64,000 bases of DNA from Stutzerimonas kunmingensis (GTDB lineage Bacteria; Pseudomonadota; Gammaproteobacteria; Pseudomonadales; Pseudomonadaceae). Of this stretch, positions 34,887 through 46,366 are shown piece after piece. A program made the position numbers and the translations under genes. The stretch covers positions 3,410,001-3,474,000 of the forward strand of contig NZ_CP090366.1 in NCBI RefSeq assembly GCF_021432085.1, written 5' to 3'. The notes below the pieces were generated by a model. The model saw only the letters and a list, made by a program, of their open reading frames with translations. It did no database searches and was not told the DNA's origin. Numbering within the stretch: position 1 is the stretch's first letter; each line of letters begins with the position of its first letter.

Positions 34887-35687
34887 ATGCACCCTCTGCT
34901 ACCCAGCCTTGCCGCCGCGGCTCTGTATGCCGGCGCCACGGGTTATCAAAGTTTGCGTCTGGCGCAACGCGCCGTGCCGGACAGACGTCTACTGCTGACA
35001 GTCGGACTGCTCGCTCTGCTTGCCCATGGGATCAGCCTTTTCATCCAGCTGATATCACCAAGCGGCCTGCACTTGGACTTCTTCACCGCCTCAAGCCTGA
35101 TTGCCGCCGCTGTCATTCTGCTGATACTACTGGCGCTGTATCGGATGCCAGTGGAAAACCTGCTGCTGCTGCTCTTTCCACTGGGCTGCCTGACGGTACT
35201 CTTCGCCCAGTTCGCCCCATCCGGCACTGCACCTGCGATTGCCGAGGAGCCGGGCATACTCGCGCATATCCTGCTGTCGATCCTGGCCTACGGCATGCTG
35301 ACCATTGCGGTCTTCCAGGCCTTGTTGCTGCTGCTGCAGGATCATCACCTCAAGCACAAGCATCCCTCGGGCCTGATCCGCAACTTCCCGCCTCTGCAGA
35401 CGATGGAAAGCCTGTTGTTCGGCTTTCTCTGGGCAGGTTGGCTGCTTCTGTCCGCCTCACTGCTTTCCGGCTGGCTGTTTCTTGATGACCTTTTTGCGCA
35501 GCACCTGGTCCACAAGACACTCCTTTCGGTGGTTGCCTGGATCGTCTTCGGCCTGCTGCTGTGGGGGCGCCACCAGCTTGGCTGGCGCGGCTACAAGGCT
35601 ATCCGCTGGACACTGGTCGGTTTCTGCCTGCTGATGCTGGCGTATTTCGGCAGCAAGCTCGTCCGCGAATTCATCCTGCACATCTGA
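34887..35687 (+). CDS. CcsA/YpjD-family inner membrane protein
   Basis: This 266-residue protein has eight or so hydrophobic helices and the cytochrome c assembly (CcsA/HemX-like) domain, seen as ILAYGMLTIAVFQALLLLLQ and AWIVFGLLLWGRHQLGWRG. YpjD is the E. coli counterpart next to ffh; its role is not established. ATG 34887 gives the family N-terminus. Divergent from ffh and 17 bp before the CorC-like gene, so probably co-transcribed with it. Confidence 0.88.
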   Translation: MHPLLPSLAAAALYAGATGYQSLRLAQRAVPDRRLLLTVGLLALLAHGISLFIQLISPSGLHLDFFTASSLIAAAVILLILLALYRMPVENLLLLLFPLGCLTVLFAQFAPSGTAPAIAEEPGILAHILLSILAYGMLTIAVFQALLLLLQDHHLKHKHPSGLIRNFPPLQTMESLLFGFLWAGWLLLSASLLSGWLFLDDLFAQHLVHKTLLSVVAWIVFGLLLWGRHQLGWRGYKAIRWTLVGFCLLMLAYFGSKLVREFILHI

Positions 35688-35704
35688 CGCAAACAGGCTA
35701 ACCC

Positions 35705-36991
35705 GTGGAAAATCTACACCCCGGCTTTCTGGTCGGACTGCTGGTCTTTCTGCTGCTGTGCTCGGCATTCTTCTCCAGCTCCGAAACCGGCATGCTCAGC
35801 CTCAACCGCTACCGCCTCAGGCATCAGGCCAAGGAAGGGCATCGAGGCGCGCAGCGCGCCAGCGAACTGCTGGCCCATCCTGACCGCCTGCTGGGCACCA
35901 TTCTGGTTGGCAACAACTTCGTCAACATCCTGGCCTCATCCATCGCCACCGTGCTCGCGATGCAGCTATGGGGCGAAGCAGGGATCGCGATTGCCACCAT
36001 CGGCCTGACCATCATCTTGCTGATCTTCGGCGAAATCACGCCGAAAACCCTGGCCGCACTACGCCCGGAGATTGTCGCCTACCCGGTCAGCCTGCCGCTG
36101 AAGCTGTTGCAGAAGGTGCTTTATCCTCTGGTTGCCATGCTCGGCTGGGTAAGCAACGGACTGCTCAAGCTGCTTGGCGTCGACCTGTCCAACAAGGGCA
36201 ACGACAGCCTGTCCACCGAGGAGCTACGCAGCGTCGTACGCGAATCCGGCACCGACCTGCCGCTGAATCGCCAGAGCATGCTGCTCGGCATTCTCGACCT
36301 GGAGCGGGTCACTGTCGACGACATCATGATTCCGCGCAACGAGGTTACCGGGATCGATCTCGATGACGATCTGGAATCAATCATCGGTCAGCTGCGCACC
36401 ACGCCACATACTCGCCTGCCGGTGTTTCGCAACGACATCAACCAGATCGAAGGCATTGTCCATATGCGACAGATTGCCCGCCTGCTCAGTCATGACCAGC
36501 TAACCAAGGAAAGCCTACTCGAAGCCTGTAACGAACCCTATTTCGTACCGGAAAATACTCCGCTTTCCACCCAGCTGCTGAACTTCCAGAAGCAGAAGCG
36601 ACGGATCGGCATCGTGGTCGACGAATACGGCGACGTCCGCGGCATCGTCACGCTTGAGGACATCCTCGAAGAGATCGTCGGCGAGTTCAGCAATCAGGAC
36701 GTACTGCGCAGCCCGGATATTCACCCGCAGGACGACGGCACGCTGGTGATCGATGGCGCCGCCTACATTCGTGAGGTAAACCGGGCCCTCGGGTGGAAGT
36801 TGCCTTGCGACGGCCCCAAGACGCTCAACGGCCTCATCACCGAGGCCCTTGAGCACATGCCGGATAGCGGCATCTGCTTGCAGATCGGCAACTACCGGCT
36901 GGAAATCCTGCAAGCGGCCGATAACCGCGTGAAAAGCGTACGCGCCTGGACCATCGACGACACATCCTCGGACGAGCAGCAACCCGAGTAA
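35705..36991 (+). CDS. CNNM/HlyC-CorC family membrane protein with CBS pair
   Basis: This 428-residue protein has an N-terminal CNNM (DUF21) domain with about four helices (residues 1-190; SSSETGMLSLNRYRLRH), a CBS pair (residues about 205-330; MIPRNEVTGIDLDD...VVDEYGDVRGIVTLEDILEEIVGEF) and a C-terminal CorC_HlyC domain. E. coli YfjD is the closest type. Members act in Mg2+/Co2+ efflux or homeostasis. GTG start at 35705. Confidence 0.92.
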   Translation: MENLHPGFLVGLLVFLLLCSAFFSSSETGMLSLNRYRLRHQAKEGHRGAQRASELLAHPDRLLGTILVGNNFVNILASSIATVLAMQLWGEAGIAIATIGLTIILLIFGEITPKTLAALRPEIVAYPVSLPLKLLQKVLYPLVAMLGWVSNGLLKLLGVDLSNKGNDSLSTEELRSVVRESGTDLPLNRQSMLLGILDLERVTVDDIMIPRNEVTGIDLDDDLESIIGQLRTTPHTRLPVFRNDINQIEGIVHMRQIARLLSHDQLTKESLLEACNEPYFVPENTPLSTQLLNFQKQKRRIGIVVDEYGDVRGIVTLEDILEEIVGEFSNQDVLRSPDIHPQDDGTLVIDGAAYIREVNRALGWKLPCDGPKTLNGLITEALEHMPDSGICLQIGNYRLEILQAADNRVKSVRAWTIDDTSSDEQQPE

Positions 36992-37021
36992 TCGGGCCGG
37001 CAGCAAGCCAGCCCGCCACCC

Positions 37022-38203
37022 TCACAGCTCCACTTTCACCGCAGCTGCTGCACGCAACGCCTTTTCTCTCGCCGCATCGATGGATACGTCCCGCGCCAGC
37101 GCGACACCCATGCGCCGTTGGCCGCTTACACCGGGCTTGCCGAACAGACGCAGCGCGGTATCCGGTTCTGCAAGCGCAGCAGCGAGATTGCCGAAGCTCA
37201 CTTCGGTGGATTCACCTTCTACCAGAATCACCGCGGAAGCCGCAGAGCCCATCTGGCGGATGCACGGAATCGGCAGGCCGAGAATGGCCCGCGCATGCAG
37301 CGCGAACTCGGACAGGTCCTGCGAAACCAGTGTCACAAGGCCGGTATCGTGAGGACGCGGGGAGATTTCGCAGAACCAGACCTGATCGCCTTTGACGAAC
37401 AACTCGACGCCAAAGATGCCCCGCCCACCAAGCGCCTCAGTGACCGCCAGTGCAATGCGCTTCGCCTCAACCATCGCGGTCGGCGCCATCGGCTGCGGCT
37501 GCCACGACTCCTGATAGTCGCCCTTCTCCTGGCGATGGCCGACCGGCTCGCAGAAGCTCGTGCCACCCGCGTGGCGCACCGTCAGCAAGGTGATTTCGTA
37601 ATCGAAGTCGATAAAGCCTTCGACGATGACCCGCCCGCGACCTGCGCGACCACCGGCCTGCGCATAATCCCAGGCCGCATCGATATCGGCTTCGCTGCGC
37701 AACACCGACTGCCCCTTGCCGGACGAGCTCATCACCGGCTTGACTAGACAGGGAAAGCCCAGCGCCATCGCCGCCGAGCGACACTCTTCCAGCGAATCCG
37801 CGAAGCGATAGGGTGAAGTCGGCAAGCCCAACTCCTCTGCGGCCAGGCGGCGAATGCCCTCGCGATTCATCGTCAGCTGCGCGGCCCGGGCCGTGGGTAT
37901 CACGGTGTAGCCTTCGCCCTCCAGCTCGACCAGGGTAGCGGTGGCGATGGCCTCAATCTCCGGCACGATGTAATGCGGTCGCTCCTGCTCGATCACCGCT
38001 CGCAGCGCAGCACCGTCGAGCATGTCGACCACGTGGCTGCGGTGCGCCACCTGCATGGCTGGTGCATTGGCGTAGCGGTCGACCGCTATGACTTCCACGC
38101 CAAGCCGCTGCAGCTCAATAACCAACTCCTTGCCAAGCTCGCCGCAGCCACAGAGCAGGACGCGCGTAGCGCTGGAAGACAATGGTGTACCTATTCTTGG
38201 CAT
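37022..38203 (-). CDS. purT: formate-dependent phosphoribosylglycinamide formyltransferase 2
   Basis: This 393-residue ATP-grasp enzyme formylates GAR using formate and ATP in purine synthesis. It starts [26 protein letters not shown], with ATP-grasp segments [14 protein letters not shown] and [24 protein letters not shown]. Formate could be provided by PurU, encoded near the right end of the window. Start ATG 38203. Convergent with the CorC-like gene. Confidence 0.98.
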   Translation of the reverse strand: MPRIGTPLSSSATRVLLCGCGELGKELVIELQRLGVEVIAVDRYANAPAMQVAHRSHVVDMLDGAALRAVIEQERPHYIVPEIEAIATATLVELEGEGYTVIPTARAAQLTMNREGIRRLAAEELGLPTSPYRFADSLEECRSAAMALGFPCLVKPVMSSSGKGQSVLRSEADIDAAWDYAQAGGRAGRGRVIVEGFIDFDYEITLLTVRHAGGTSFCEPVGHRQEKGDYQESWQPQPMAPTAMVEAKRIALAVTEALGGRGIFGVELFVKGDQVWFCEISPRPHDTGLVTLVSQDLSEFALHARAILGLPIPCIRQMGSAASAVILVEGESTEVSFGNLAAALAEPDTALRLFGKPGVSGQRRMGVALARDVSIDAAREKALRAAAAVKVEL

Positions 38204-38247
38204 GGAATCCTCGCGACTCTGGAAATACAATCGAACCCGGCACGCGC

Positions 38248-38439
38248 CTACATCAGCTGGCCACTGAGGCGAAGTCGCTCGCTGCAGCGTTGAAGCACCT
38301 CGCGCCGCTCCTCGTTGCTCATCAACCCCCAGCGCCGGATCTCATCCGCGCTGCGCTGGCAACCGACGCACAGGTCATCCTCATCCAGAGCGCAGAGACT
38401 GACGCAGGGCGAGGCGACCGGCTTTTCCTGCGCGTTCAC
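38248..38439 (-). CDS. DUF1289 family small cysteine protein
   Basis: This 63-residue protein carries the DUF1289 pattern [28 protein letters not shown] with four cysteines, probably binding a metal or cluster. GTG start at 38439 overlaps the stop of the gamma-carbonic anhydrase gene, so translation is coupled. Function unknown; the family often sits beside carbonic-anhydrase-like or redox genes. Confidence 0.85.
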   Translation of the reverse strand: MNAQEKPVASPCVSLCALDEDDLCVGCQRSADEIRRWGLMSNEERREVLQRCSERLRLSGQLM

Positions 38440-38957
38440 TCATCGCGCTCCAGCTCACGCGCGTAGCGCTGAGCGTTATGCACGTAGTGAGCGGCGCTGG
38501 CTTCGAGCATCTTCTTCTGCTCATCGCTCAGCTCACGCACCACTTTGCCCGGCGAGCCGACCACCAGTGAGCCATCGGGAATTTGCTTGCCCTCGGCAAT
38601 CAGGGTGTTGGCGCCAATGATGCAGTGCTTGCCGATCTTCGCCCCGTTGAGCACCACCGCATTGATGCCGATCAGGCTGTAATCACCGACCGTGCAACCG
38701 TGCAACATGGCGTTGTGGCCGACCGTGACGCCGGTACCCAGGGTCAACGGATGCCCCATATCGGTGTGCATCACGCTGCCGTCTTGCACGTTGCTGTTCT
38801 CACCGATGTGGATCAACTCGTTGTCACCACGCAGAACGGCGCCAAACCAGACGCTTGCACCCGCATCCAGCCTGATCTTGCCGACCAGCGTGGCATTGGG
38901 GGCTACCCAGCTTTGCGGATGCGCTTCGACCCGCGACTCTCCCAGACGGTATTTCAC
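38436..38957 (-). CDS. gamma-carbonic anhydrase family (YrdA/PaaY-like) protein
   Basis: This 173-residue left-handed beta-helix protein has hexapeptide repeats. The zinc-ligand histidines lie in [15 protein letters not shown] and [14 protein letters not shown]. Activity may be carbonic anhydrase or acyl-CoA thioesterase; the sequence cannot separate these. GTG 38957 is preferred because [10 protein letters not shown] is the normal N-terminus and AAGAGGTG precedes it. Confidence 0.9.
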   Translation of the reverse strand: MKYRLGESRVEAHPQSWVAPNATLVGKIRLDAGASVWFGAVLRGDNELIHIGENSNVQDGSVMHTDMGHPLTLGTGVTVGHNAMLHGCTVGDYSLIGINAVVLNGAKIGKHCIIGANTLIAEGKQIPDGSLVVGSPGKVVRELSDEQKKMLEASAAHYVHNAQRYARELERDE

Positions 38958-39024
38958 GACACACCTCTTCTTGTCAGTTGTACTCAGGCCACAGGAATGC
39001 CGCTCGACCCTGCGACGTTGCAGC

Positions 39025-39642
39025 TCAGGGCTCGCGCCGCCCGGACAGATCAATGAATGCGGCAGGCGCGCGGCGCATTTCGATGCCGGCGTCGTATATG
39101 ACATTGACCAGCTCGACGATCATGATCGCGGTCAGGCCCCAAATCTGGTATTCGCCATAGCGGTAGGACGGGATGTACCAGCTCTGTCCCTGGTAATCGA
39201 TGCGGTGCGTGACCTCGCGCGGATCCTCGCAGAAGAATTCCAGCGGCACAGAAAACACGGAGGCGATTTCGGCATCGTTGGCGCGGTACTCGACATAGTC
39301 CGGAACCAGACCGACGTAAGGCGTGACGTGGATGCCATGCACCGACACCAGGCTGCTGAGCGGGCCGACGACCTCGACCATGCCTGGCGCCAGGCCTACC
39401 TCTTCCTCGGCCTCACGCAGCGCGGTGTGCAGTAGATCGCGGTCTTCCGGATCGCGTCGACCGCCGGGGAACGCCACTTCTCCACCATGGGTGGAAAGAC
39501 CGGCGGCGCGGAGCGTCAGCACCAGCTCCGGCGACTCGCTGCGGGTGATTGGCATCAACACGGCCGCCTCGGGCAGGCGGCCTTCCGGCTCCAGAAGATG
39601 CGGGGAATGAGCGCGCACCCGGTGGAGTATTGTGTCCAGCAT
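39025..39642 (-). CDS. Nudix hydrolase, CoA pyrophosphatase type
   Basis: This 205-residue protein has the CoA-ase upstream signature ([38 protein letters not shown]) and the Nudix box [11 protein letters not shown]. Members cleave CoA and derivatives to 3'-phosphoadenosine 5'-phosphate and 4'-phosphopantetheine. Start MLDTILHR at 39642 fits the family; the ribosome-binding site is weak, and an upstream ATG about 10 codons earlier is possible. Divergent from a second Nudix gene. Confidence 0.9.
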   Translation of the reverse strand: MLDTILHRVRAHSPHLLEPEGRLPEAAVLMPITRSESPELVLTLRAAGLSTHGGEVAFPGGRRDPEDRDLLHTALREAEEEVGLAPGMVEVVGPLSSLVSVHGIHVTPYVGLVPDYVEYRANDAEIASVFSVPLEFFCEDPREVTHRIDYQGQSWYIPSYRYGEYQIWGLTAIMIVELVNVIYDAGIEMRRAPAAFIDLSGRREP

Positions 39643-39860
39643 GTATTTTCTCGTTTCGTCTTTGATCGGCATCATGGCATGAAAGGCGGAGCCGCCCAAG
39701 GCCCGGAGAGCGCCAAACGAGAAGCTCCAACGCCTCGATGCGATATCAATGTTACAACTGCGAACCAGGCGGGTCAGAGCCACCCCGAATGGCGCAGAGG
39801 CTGCCTTGCCGAATCCGTGTGAACGGCCCAATATTTCCCGGAGCAATCAGGAAGGCGCCC

Positions 39861-40427
39861 ATGAAATACTGCAACCAGTGCGGCGATCCGGTGCTGGTCC
39901 GCGTACCGGACGGCGACAACCGGCCGCGCTTCGTCTGCGACAGCTGCCAAACGGTGCACTATCAGAACCCGAGGATCGTCGCCGGCTGCGTACCCGTCTG
40001 GGATGATCGCGTGCTGCTCTGTCGACGTGCTATCGAACCTCGCCGGGGCTATTGGACCCTGCCGGCCGGCTTCATGGAGAACGGCGAAACCATGCAGCAG
40101 GCCGCAGAGCGCGAAACACTCGAAGAGGCCTGCGCCAGAGTGCGTGACCTGCAGCTGTATACCCTGTTCGACCTGCCACATATCAATCAGGTCTACATGT
40201 TCTTCCGCGCTGAGCTCGTCGATCTGGACTTCTGTGCCGGAGACGAAAGCCTGGAAGTGAAGCTCTTTCATCAGCAAGACATCCCTTGGTCCGAGCTGGC
40301 TTTTCCGACCATCGGCCGTACCCTAGAATGCTTCTTCGCCGACCGGGTGCAGCAGACCTTCCCGGTGCGCAACGAGGCCGTGACAAGCTATCGCAACCGC
40401 CAGCAGGGCCACGCCCGCGCAGACTGA
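39861..40427 (+). CDS. Nudix hydrolase with N-terminal zinc ribbon
   Basis: This 188-residue protein has a zinc ribbon (CNQCGDPVLVRVPDGD...FVCDSCQTVHYQNP) and a Nudix domain with GFMENGETMQQAAERETLEEA, in which the final Gly of the box is replaced, as is usual in this ADP-ribose/NADH-pyrophosphatase-like group. The substrate is likely a nucleoside diphosphate derivative. ATG 39861 has GGAAGG upstream. Confidence 0.9.
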   Translation: MKYCNQCGDPVLVRVPDGDNRPRFVCDSCQTVHYQNPRIVAGCVPVWDDRVLLCRRAIEPRRGYWTLPAGFMENGETMQQAAERETLEEACARVRDLQLYTLFDLPHINQVYMFFRAELVDLDFCAGDESLEVKLFHQQDIPWSELAFPTIGRTLECFFADRVQQTFPVRNEAVTSYRNRQQGHARAD

Positions 40428-40485
40428 AGTGTCTGCCGGACCGGCTGGCACATACAGGTCTGATGAAGTTCGAAGGAAAGCCTCG

Positions 40486-40989
40486 ATGCGCTGGCTGCTC
40501 GCCCTGCTCTGCCTCACCTTTACCGCATTTTCCCACGCCAATGCGACGCCCAGCCTGGGCGGTTCACCCATCGACAAAGTCCTGGTAATCAAGTCGGAAC
40601 GCAAACTCCATCTGGTCAGCGCTGGCCAGACACTCAAGAGCTATCGCGTTTCGCTGGGCAAACAACCCGACGGCGCAAAGCTGCGCGAAGGCGACAAGCG
40701 CACGCCGGAAGGCTTCTACTGGATCGACTGGCGCAAGACCAGCGACAAGTACAACCTGTCGATGCACATCTCCTACCCCAACGCGCGTGACCTGGCCCGC
40801 GCACAGCAGGAAGGCGTAGCTCCTGGAAGCATGATCATGCTGCACGGCACACCACTGGATGAGGAGTATCCGGAGTGGTTCTTCCACACCCTGGACTGGA
40901 CCGAGGGCTGCATCGCGCTGAGCAACAGCGACATGCGCGAGATCTGGGCGCTGGTCAAGGATGGCACGCTGATCGAGATTCGCCCGTAA
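40486..40989 (+). CDS. L,D-transpeptidase family protein (YkuD domain)
   Basis: This 167-residue exported protein has a signal peptide (MRWLLALLCLTFTAFSHA) and the YkuD domain. The catalytic site is visible as MIMLHGTPL and the Cys nucleophile in DWTEGCIALSNSDM. It probably forms 3-3 crosslinks in peptidoglycan or attaches proteins to it, in the periplasm. It lacks the LysM or PG-binding modules of larger members. Start at 40486 set by the signal peptide. Confidence 0.92.
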   Translation: MRWLLALLCLTFTAFSHANATPSLGGSPIDKVLVIKSERKLHLVSAGQTLKSYRVSLGKQPDGAKLREGDKRTPEGFYWIDWRKTSDKYNLSMHISYPNARDLARAQQEGVAPGSMIMLHGTPLDEEYPEWFFHTLDWTEGCIALSNSDMREIWALVKDGTLIEIRP

Positions 40990-41046
40990 CGTCAGGAATT
41001 AATGCCGGGGGCGCCGCAACCGCCAGGACTGCCCCGACCCGTTAGG

Positions 41047-41364
41047 CTAGAACTGCATGTCGGACAAACGCCAGACGTCGAACGCAGGCGTTTCATACGG
41101 ATGGGCCTTCTTCATTGCCTTCACGCTGTCGTGAATCAGCTCGTCCGCCACAACCAATTCGACCTTCCACTCGGGAACGTGCTGCACCTGCCCCGTCTGC
41201 CCGATAAAAGGCTGACTACCCTCCAACGGGCGGTATTGCCCTTGCCCCAGCACCTGCCAGCAGCAACTGTCATATGCGCCTATGCGGCCAGCGCCGGCGG
41301 CGAATACTGCTTTCTTGACCGCCTCCAGATGACTGTCTGGAACATAGAAACACAGCTTGTACAT
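41047..41364 (-). CDS. NIF3/YqfO C-terminal-domain protein
   Basis: This 105-residue protein matches the small domain inserted in YqfO/NIF3-type proteins: YKLCFYVPDSHLEAVKKAVFAAGAGRIGAYDSC, FIGQTGQVQHVPEWKVELVV and the closing KKAHPYETPAFDVW. It is a stand-alone form common in Pseudomonas, with no known function; a PII-like fold is likely. Start MYKLCF at 41364. Confidence 0.88.
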   Translation of the reverse strand: MYKLCFYVPDSHLEAVKKAVFAAGAGRIGAYDSCCWQVLGQGQYRPLEGSQPFIGQTGQVQHVPEWKVELVVADELIHDSVKAMKKAHPYETPAFDVWRLSDMQF

Positions 41365-41510
41365 CGACCTCTCCGTGCAGATGAGCCCGACCTCCACCGG
41401 CCGAGCGAACTGGCATTCTGCCATCCGTGTGCGCACCGAATAGTGCGGCGCGTCATAGCTCAGACGACGCTTTGCGCTGCCGGTTCATAGACCTTTGTCA
41501 CAAATGAAAA

Positions 41511-41537
41511 AGCCCGCCGATATGCTATCGACGGGCT
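41511..41537 (-). terminator. intrinsic terminator of purL
   Basis: On the minus strand an AGCCCGTCGATA/TATCGGCGGGCT stem with one mismatch and a short loop is followed by a T5 run. It lies about 30 bp after the purL stop. Confidence 0.88.
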
Positions 41538-41567
41538 CCCCGGGATTGGCCAGATTGACCCGGTCGG

Positions 41568-44500
41568 TCAGTCGACCCAGACCCGCGCATTGCGGAACAT
41601 TCGCATCCAGCCGCCGTCTTCCTGCCACTCGTCAGGGCGCCAGGAGTTGGTCACGGCGCGGAACACCCGCTCCGGATGCGGCATCATGATGGTCACGCGG
41701 CCATCGCGGCTGCTGAGACCGGTGATACCGCGCGGCGAGCCGTTCGGGTTGGCCGGGTAACGCTCGGTGACCTTGCCGTGGTTATCCACGAAGCGCAACG
41801 CCACGGTGCCGGAAAGATCTGCCTGCAGCATGGCCTCTTCGCTCTCGAACTCCGCATGGCCTTCGCCGTGGGCGATGGCGATCGGCAGACGGGAGCCGGC
41901 CATGCCCTGCAGGAAGATCGATGGCGAATCCTGAATCTGAACCATCGCCACCCGCGCCTCAAACTGCTCCGAGCGGTTACGCACGAAGTGCGGCCAATTC
42001 TCGGTGCCCGGGATCAGCTCGTGCAGGTTGCTCATCATCTGGCAACCATTGCACACGCCGAGAGCGAAGCTGTCCTTGCGCTCGAAGAAGGCCTGGAAGC
42101 CATCCCGTGCACGCGCATTGAACAGGATCGACTTGGCCCAGCCTTCACCGGCGCCGAGCACGTCGCCGTAGGAGAAGCCACCGCAGGCCACCAGGCCCTT
42201 GAACTCCTCAAGGCTGACACGCCCGGAAAGGATATCGCTCATGTGCACGTCGACCGCGGCGAAACCGGCGCGGTCGAACGCCGCCGCCATCTCCACCTGG
42301 CCATTGACGCCCTGCTCGCGCAGCACCGCAATCTGTGGACGAACGCCACGCTTGATGTAGGGCGCCGCGATGTCCTCGTTCACGTCGAAGCTGAGCTTGG
42401 CACTGAGACCCAGGTTGTCCTCTTCGAGCAGCGCGTCGAACTCCTGATCGGCGCACTCGGCGTTATCGCGCAGACGCTGGATCTGGTAACTGGTTTCTGC
42501 CCACTGGCGCTGCAGCAAGCGGCGCTCACCGGCGAAGACTTCGTTTTCGCCGTGCTTGATCGACACATGGCCATTGTTGACCGGCTGACCGATGACCGCG
42601 ACACAGTCACCCAGACCGGCTGCGCTGAACTGTGCCAGCACGATCTCGGTGTCGTCCTGACGCACCTGAATCACCGCACCAAGCTCCTCGTTGAAGAGCA
42701 TCGGTGCGACATCTGCGGCACTCTCCAGCAGGCCATCGAGATTCAGACTCAGGCCACAGTGACCGGCAAACGCCATTTCCAGCACAGTGGTCAGCAGACC
42801 ACCGTCGGACCGGTCGTGGTAGGCCAGTAGCAGACCATCGGCGTTCAGCCCCTGGACCACGGCGAAGAACGCCTGCAGGTCTTCGGCATCATCGACGTCG
42901 GGCGCCTGGCGACCAAGCTGACCATACACCTGCGCAAGGATCGAAGCGCCCATGCGGTTCTGGCCGCGTCCCAGATCGATCAGGATCAGGTCCGTTGCGC
43001 CCTTGTCCAGGCGCAGCTGCGGGGTCAGGGTCTGGCGGATATCAGTGACCGGGGCGAAGCCGGAAACGATCAGCGACATCGGCGAGGTCACGCTTTTCTC
43101 GGCGCCCTCCTCCGACCAACGGGTCTTCATTGACATCGAGTCCTTGCCCACCGGGATGGTCAGGCCCAGCTGCGGGCACAGCTCCATGCCGACGGCGCGC
43201 ACGGTGTCGTACAGCCGCGCGTCTTCGCCGGGGTGGCCGGCGGCGGCCATCCAGTTGGCGGACAGCTTGATGTCGGAGATTTTCTCGATGCGTGCCGCTG
43301 CCAGGTTGGTCAGCGTTTCGCCGATGGCCATGCGACCCGACGCCGGAGCGTCCAGCAGCGCCAGCGGCGTACGCTCGCCCATTGCCATGGCCTCGCCGGT
43401 GTAAACGTCGTAGCTGGTAGCCGTGACGGCGCAGTCGGCGACCGGCACCTGCCAAGGACCGACCATCTGATCGCGCGCTACCTGGCCGGTGATACTGCGG
43501 TCGCCGATGGTGATCAGGAAGCTCTTGCTGGCGACCGCTGGGTGGCGCAGCACCCGGGTGACCGCCTCATTCAGATCGACAGTAGCCGCATCGAAGTCAT
43601 CGCCCAGCTCCGCTTCGCGGCTGGCGCTGCGGTGCATGCGCGGTGGCTTGCCGAGTAGCACTTCGAGCGGCATGTCCACCGGGGTGTTGCCGAAATGGCT
43701 GTCGGTGACGGTCAGCTGTGGCTCTGCGGTCGCCTCGCCGACAACCGCGAACGGGCAGCGCTCACGTTCGCAGATAGCCTGGAAACGCTCGAAATCGGCG
43801 GCACTGACGGCCAGCACGTAACGCTCCTGGGACTCGTTGCTCCAGATCTCGTGCGGGGCCATGCCCGGCTCGTCGTTAGGCACGTTGCGCAGTTCGAAGC
43901 GGCCACCGCGGCCACCGTCGTTGACCAGCTCCGGGAAGGCATTGGAAATGCCACCGGCACCGACGTCATGGATGAAGGCGATGGGGTTCTCGTCGCCCAG
44001 CTGCCAGCAGCGGTCGATGACTTCCTGGCAGCGGCGTTCCATTTCCGGGTTCTCGCGCTGTACCGAGGCGAAATCCAGATCGGCCGAGCTGGCACCGGTC
44101 GCGACCGAGGAGGCGGCGCCGCCGCCCAGGCCGATCAGCATGGCCGGCCCGCCGAGCACGATCAGCTTGGCGCCAACGGTGATCTCGGCCTTCTGCACGT
44201 GATCTTCACGGATATTGCCCATGCCGCCAGCGAGCATGATCGGCTTGTGATAACCACGCACCTCGTCGCCGCGCGGCGTGTTGATCGACTGCTCGAAGGT
44301 ACGGAAGTAACCAGTCAGCGCCGGGCGGCCGAACTCGTTGTTGAACGCGGCGCCGCCCAGAGGGCCTTCAATCATGATGTCCAGCGGCGTGACGATGCGT
44401 TCCGGCTTGCCGTAGGCCTGTTCCCACGGCTGTTCGAAGCCGGGGATGTTCAGGTTGGAGACGGTGAAACCGGTCAGACCGGCCTTTGGCTTGGCGCCGC

Positions 44501-45464
44501 GGCCGGTGGCGCCCTCGTCGCGAATCTCGCCACCGGAACCGGTGGAAGCACCCGAGAACGGCGAGATCGCGGTCGGGTGGTTGTGGGTTTCCACCTTCAT
44601 CAGGATGTGCACCGGCTCCTGCACCGCGCCGTATTGGCGGGTTTCAGCATTGGGGAAGAAACGCCCTGCGGTGTGGCCGACGATGACCGACGCGTTGTCC
44701 TTGTAAGCGGACAGCACGTTCTCGCTGTGCATCTGGTAGGTGTTCTTGATCATGCCGAACAGCGACTTGTCCTGGCTCTCGCCGTCGATGTCCCAGCTGG
44801 CGTTGAAGATCTTGTGGCGGCAGTGCTCGGAGTTGGCCTGCGCGAACATCATCAGTTCGATGTCGTGCGGGTTGCGCTTGAGGCCCTGGAAGGCACTGAC
44901 CAGATAATCGATTTCGTCTTCGGCCAGGGCCAGGCCCAGGTCGGTGTTGGCCTTTTCCAGCGCGGCGCGACCGCCACCGAGGATGTCCACGGCAGTCAGC
45001 GGCTTGGGCTCGGCATGGCTGAACAGGTTGGCGGCTGCTTCGAAACGATCGAGCACCATTTGCGTCATGCGGTCGTGAAGCGCTGCGGCAATCAGCTGTG
45101 CATCGCTATCGGAAAACTCGCCCTGCACGTAATAGGCGATACCCCGCTCCAGCCGCTGGACCTTCTCCAGCCCGCAGTTGTGGGCGATATCGCTGGCCTT
45201 GCTCGACCACGGCGAAATGGTGCCGAAGCGAGGCACCACGAGGAACAGCCGCCCGGCAGGTTCCTGCACCGGCACACTGGGGCCGTACTTCAGCAGGCGG
45301 GTCAGTACGTTCTGCTCATCCGCGCCGAGCGTGCCGGAAACCTCGGCGAAATGGGCGAACTCGGCATACAGCCCGCTGACGGCGGGGACCTTATCGGACA
45401 GTTGTGCCAGGAGCTTGCCATGACGGAAGGCGGAAAGAGCGGGAGCGCCGCGCAGGATCAACAT
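41568..45464 (-). CDS. purL: phosphoribosylformylglycinamidine synthase
   Basis: This 1298-residue large-type FGAM synthase carries out the glutamine-dependent amidation of FGAR in purine synthesis. It has an N-terminal PurS-like domain, a linker, two AIRS-like halves with the ATP site ([31 protein letters not shown]) and a C-terminal glutamine amidotransferase with the Cys nucleophile in GVCNGCQMM and the His in HGEGHAEF. Length is standard for proteobacteria. Monocistronic, with its own terminator. Confidence 0.98.
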   Translation of the reverse strand: MLILRGAPALSAFRHGKLLAQLSDKVPAVSGLYAEFAHFAEVSGTLGADEQNVLTRLLKYGPSVPVQEPAGRLFLVVPRFGTISPWSSKASDIAHNCGLEKVQRLERGIAYYVQGEFSDSDAQLIAAALHDRMTQMVLDRFEAAANLFSHAEPKPLTAVDILGGGRAALEKANTDLGLALAEDEIDYLVSAFQGLKRNPHDIELMMFAQANSEHCRHKIFNASWDIDGESQDKSLFGMIKNTYQMHSENVLSAYKDNASVIVGHTAGRFFPNAETRQYGAVQEPVHILMKVETHNHPTAISPFSGASTGSGGEIRDEGATGRGAKPKAGLTGFTVSNLNIPGFEQPWEQAYGKPERIVTPLDIMIEGPLGGAAFNNEFGRPALTGYFRTFEQSINTPRGDEVRGYHKPIMLAGGMGNIREDHVQKAEITVGAKLIVLGGPAMLIGLGGGAASSVATGASSADLDFASVQRENPEMERRCQEVIDRCWQLGDENPIAFIHDVGAGGISNAFPELVNDGGRGGRFELRNVPNDEPGMAPHEIWSNESQERYVLAVSAADFERFQAICERERCPFAVVGEATAEPQLTVTDSHFGNTPVDMPLEVLLGKPPRMHRSASREAELGDDFDAATVDLNEAVTRVLRHPAVASKSFLITIGDRSITGQVARDQMVGPWQVPVADCAVTATSYDVYTGEAMAMGERTPLALLDAPASGRMAIGETLTNLAAARIEKISDIKLSANWMAAAGHPGEDARLYDTVRAVGMELCPQLGLTIPVGKDSMSMKTRWSEEGAEKSVTSPMSLIVSGFAPVTDIRQTLTPQLRLDKGATDLILIDLGRGQNRMGASILAQVYGQLGRQAPDVDDAEDLQAFFAVVQGLNADGLLLAYHDRSDGGLLTTVLEMAFAGHCGLSLNLDGLLESAADVAPMLFNEELGAVIQVRQDDTEIVLAQFSAAGLGDCVAVIGQPVNNGHVSIKHGENEVFAGERRLLQRQWAETSYQIQRLRDNAECADQEFDALLEEDNLGLSAKLSFDVNEDIAAPYIKRGVRPQIAVLREQGVNGQVEMAAAFDRAGFAAVDVHMSDILSGRVSLEEFKGLVACGGFSYGDVLGAGEGWAKSILFNARARDGFQAFFERKDSFALGVCNGCQMMSNLHELIPGTENWPHFVRNRSEQFEARVAMVQIQDSPSIFLQGMAGSRLPIAIAHGEGHAEFESEEAMLQADLSGTVALRFVDNHGKVTERYPANPNGSPRGITGLSSRDGRVTIMMPHPERVFRAVTNSWRPDEWQEDGGWMRMFRNARVWVD

Positions 45465-45589
45465 CGTCGGAACAGCCTCGGAGGGGGGAGCAGTCGGGGC
45501 GCGTATTCTAGCCCATGACGGCGGCCGAGGCTAAGGCTGAACACAGCCAGGCGCCGCGTGTTCCGACGGCACGCCAGGCCCGGCTTGGA

Positions 45590-46357
<768 letters not shown>

Positions 46358-46366
46358 ATATCACTC

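Noticed and set aside
43695..45518. 607-codon plus-strand frame opposite purL
   Set aside because: Antisense shadow of a well-conserved gene caused by high GC; no family resemblance.
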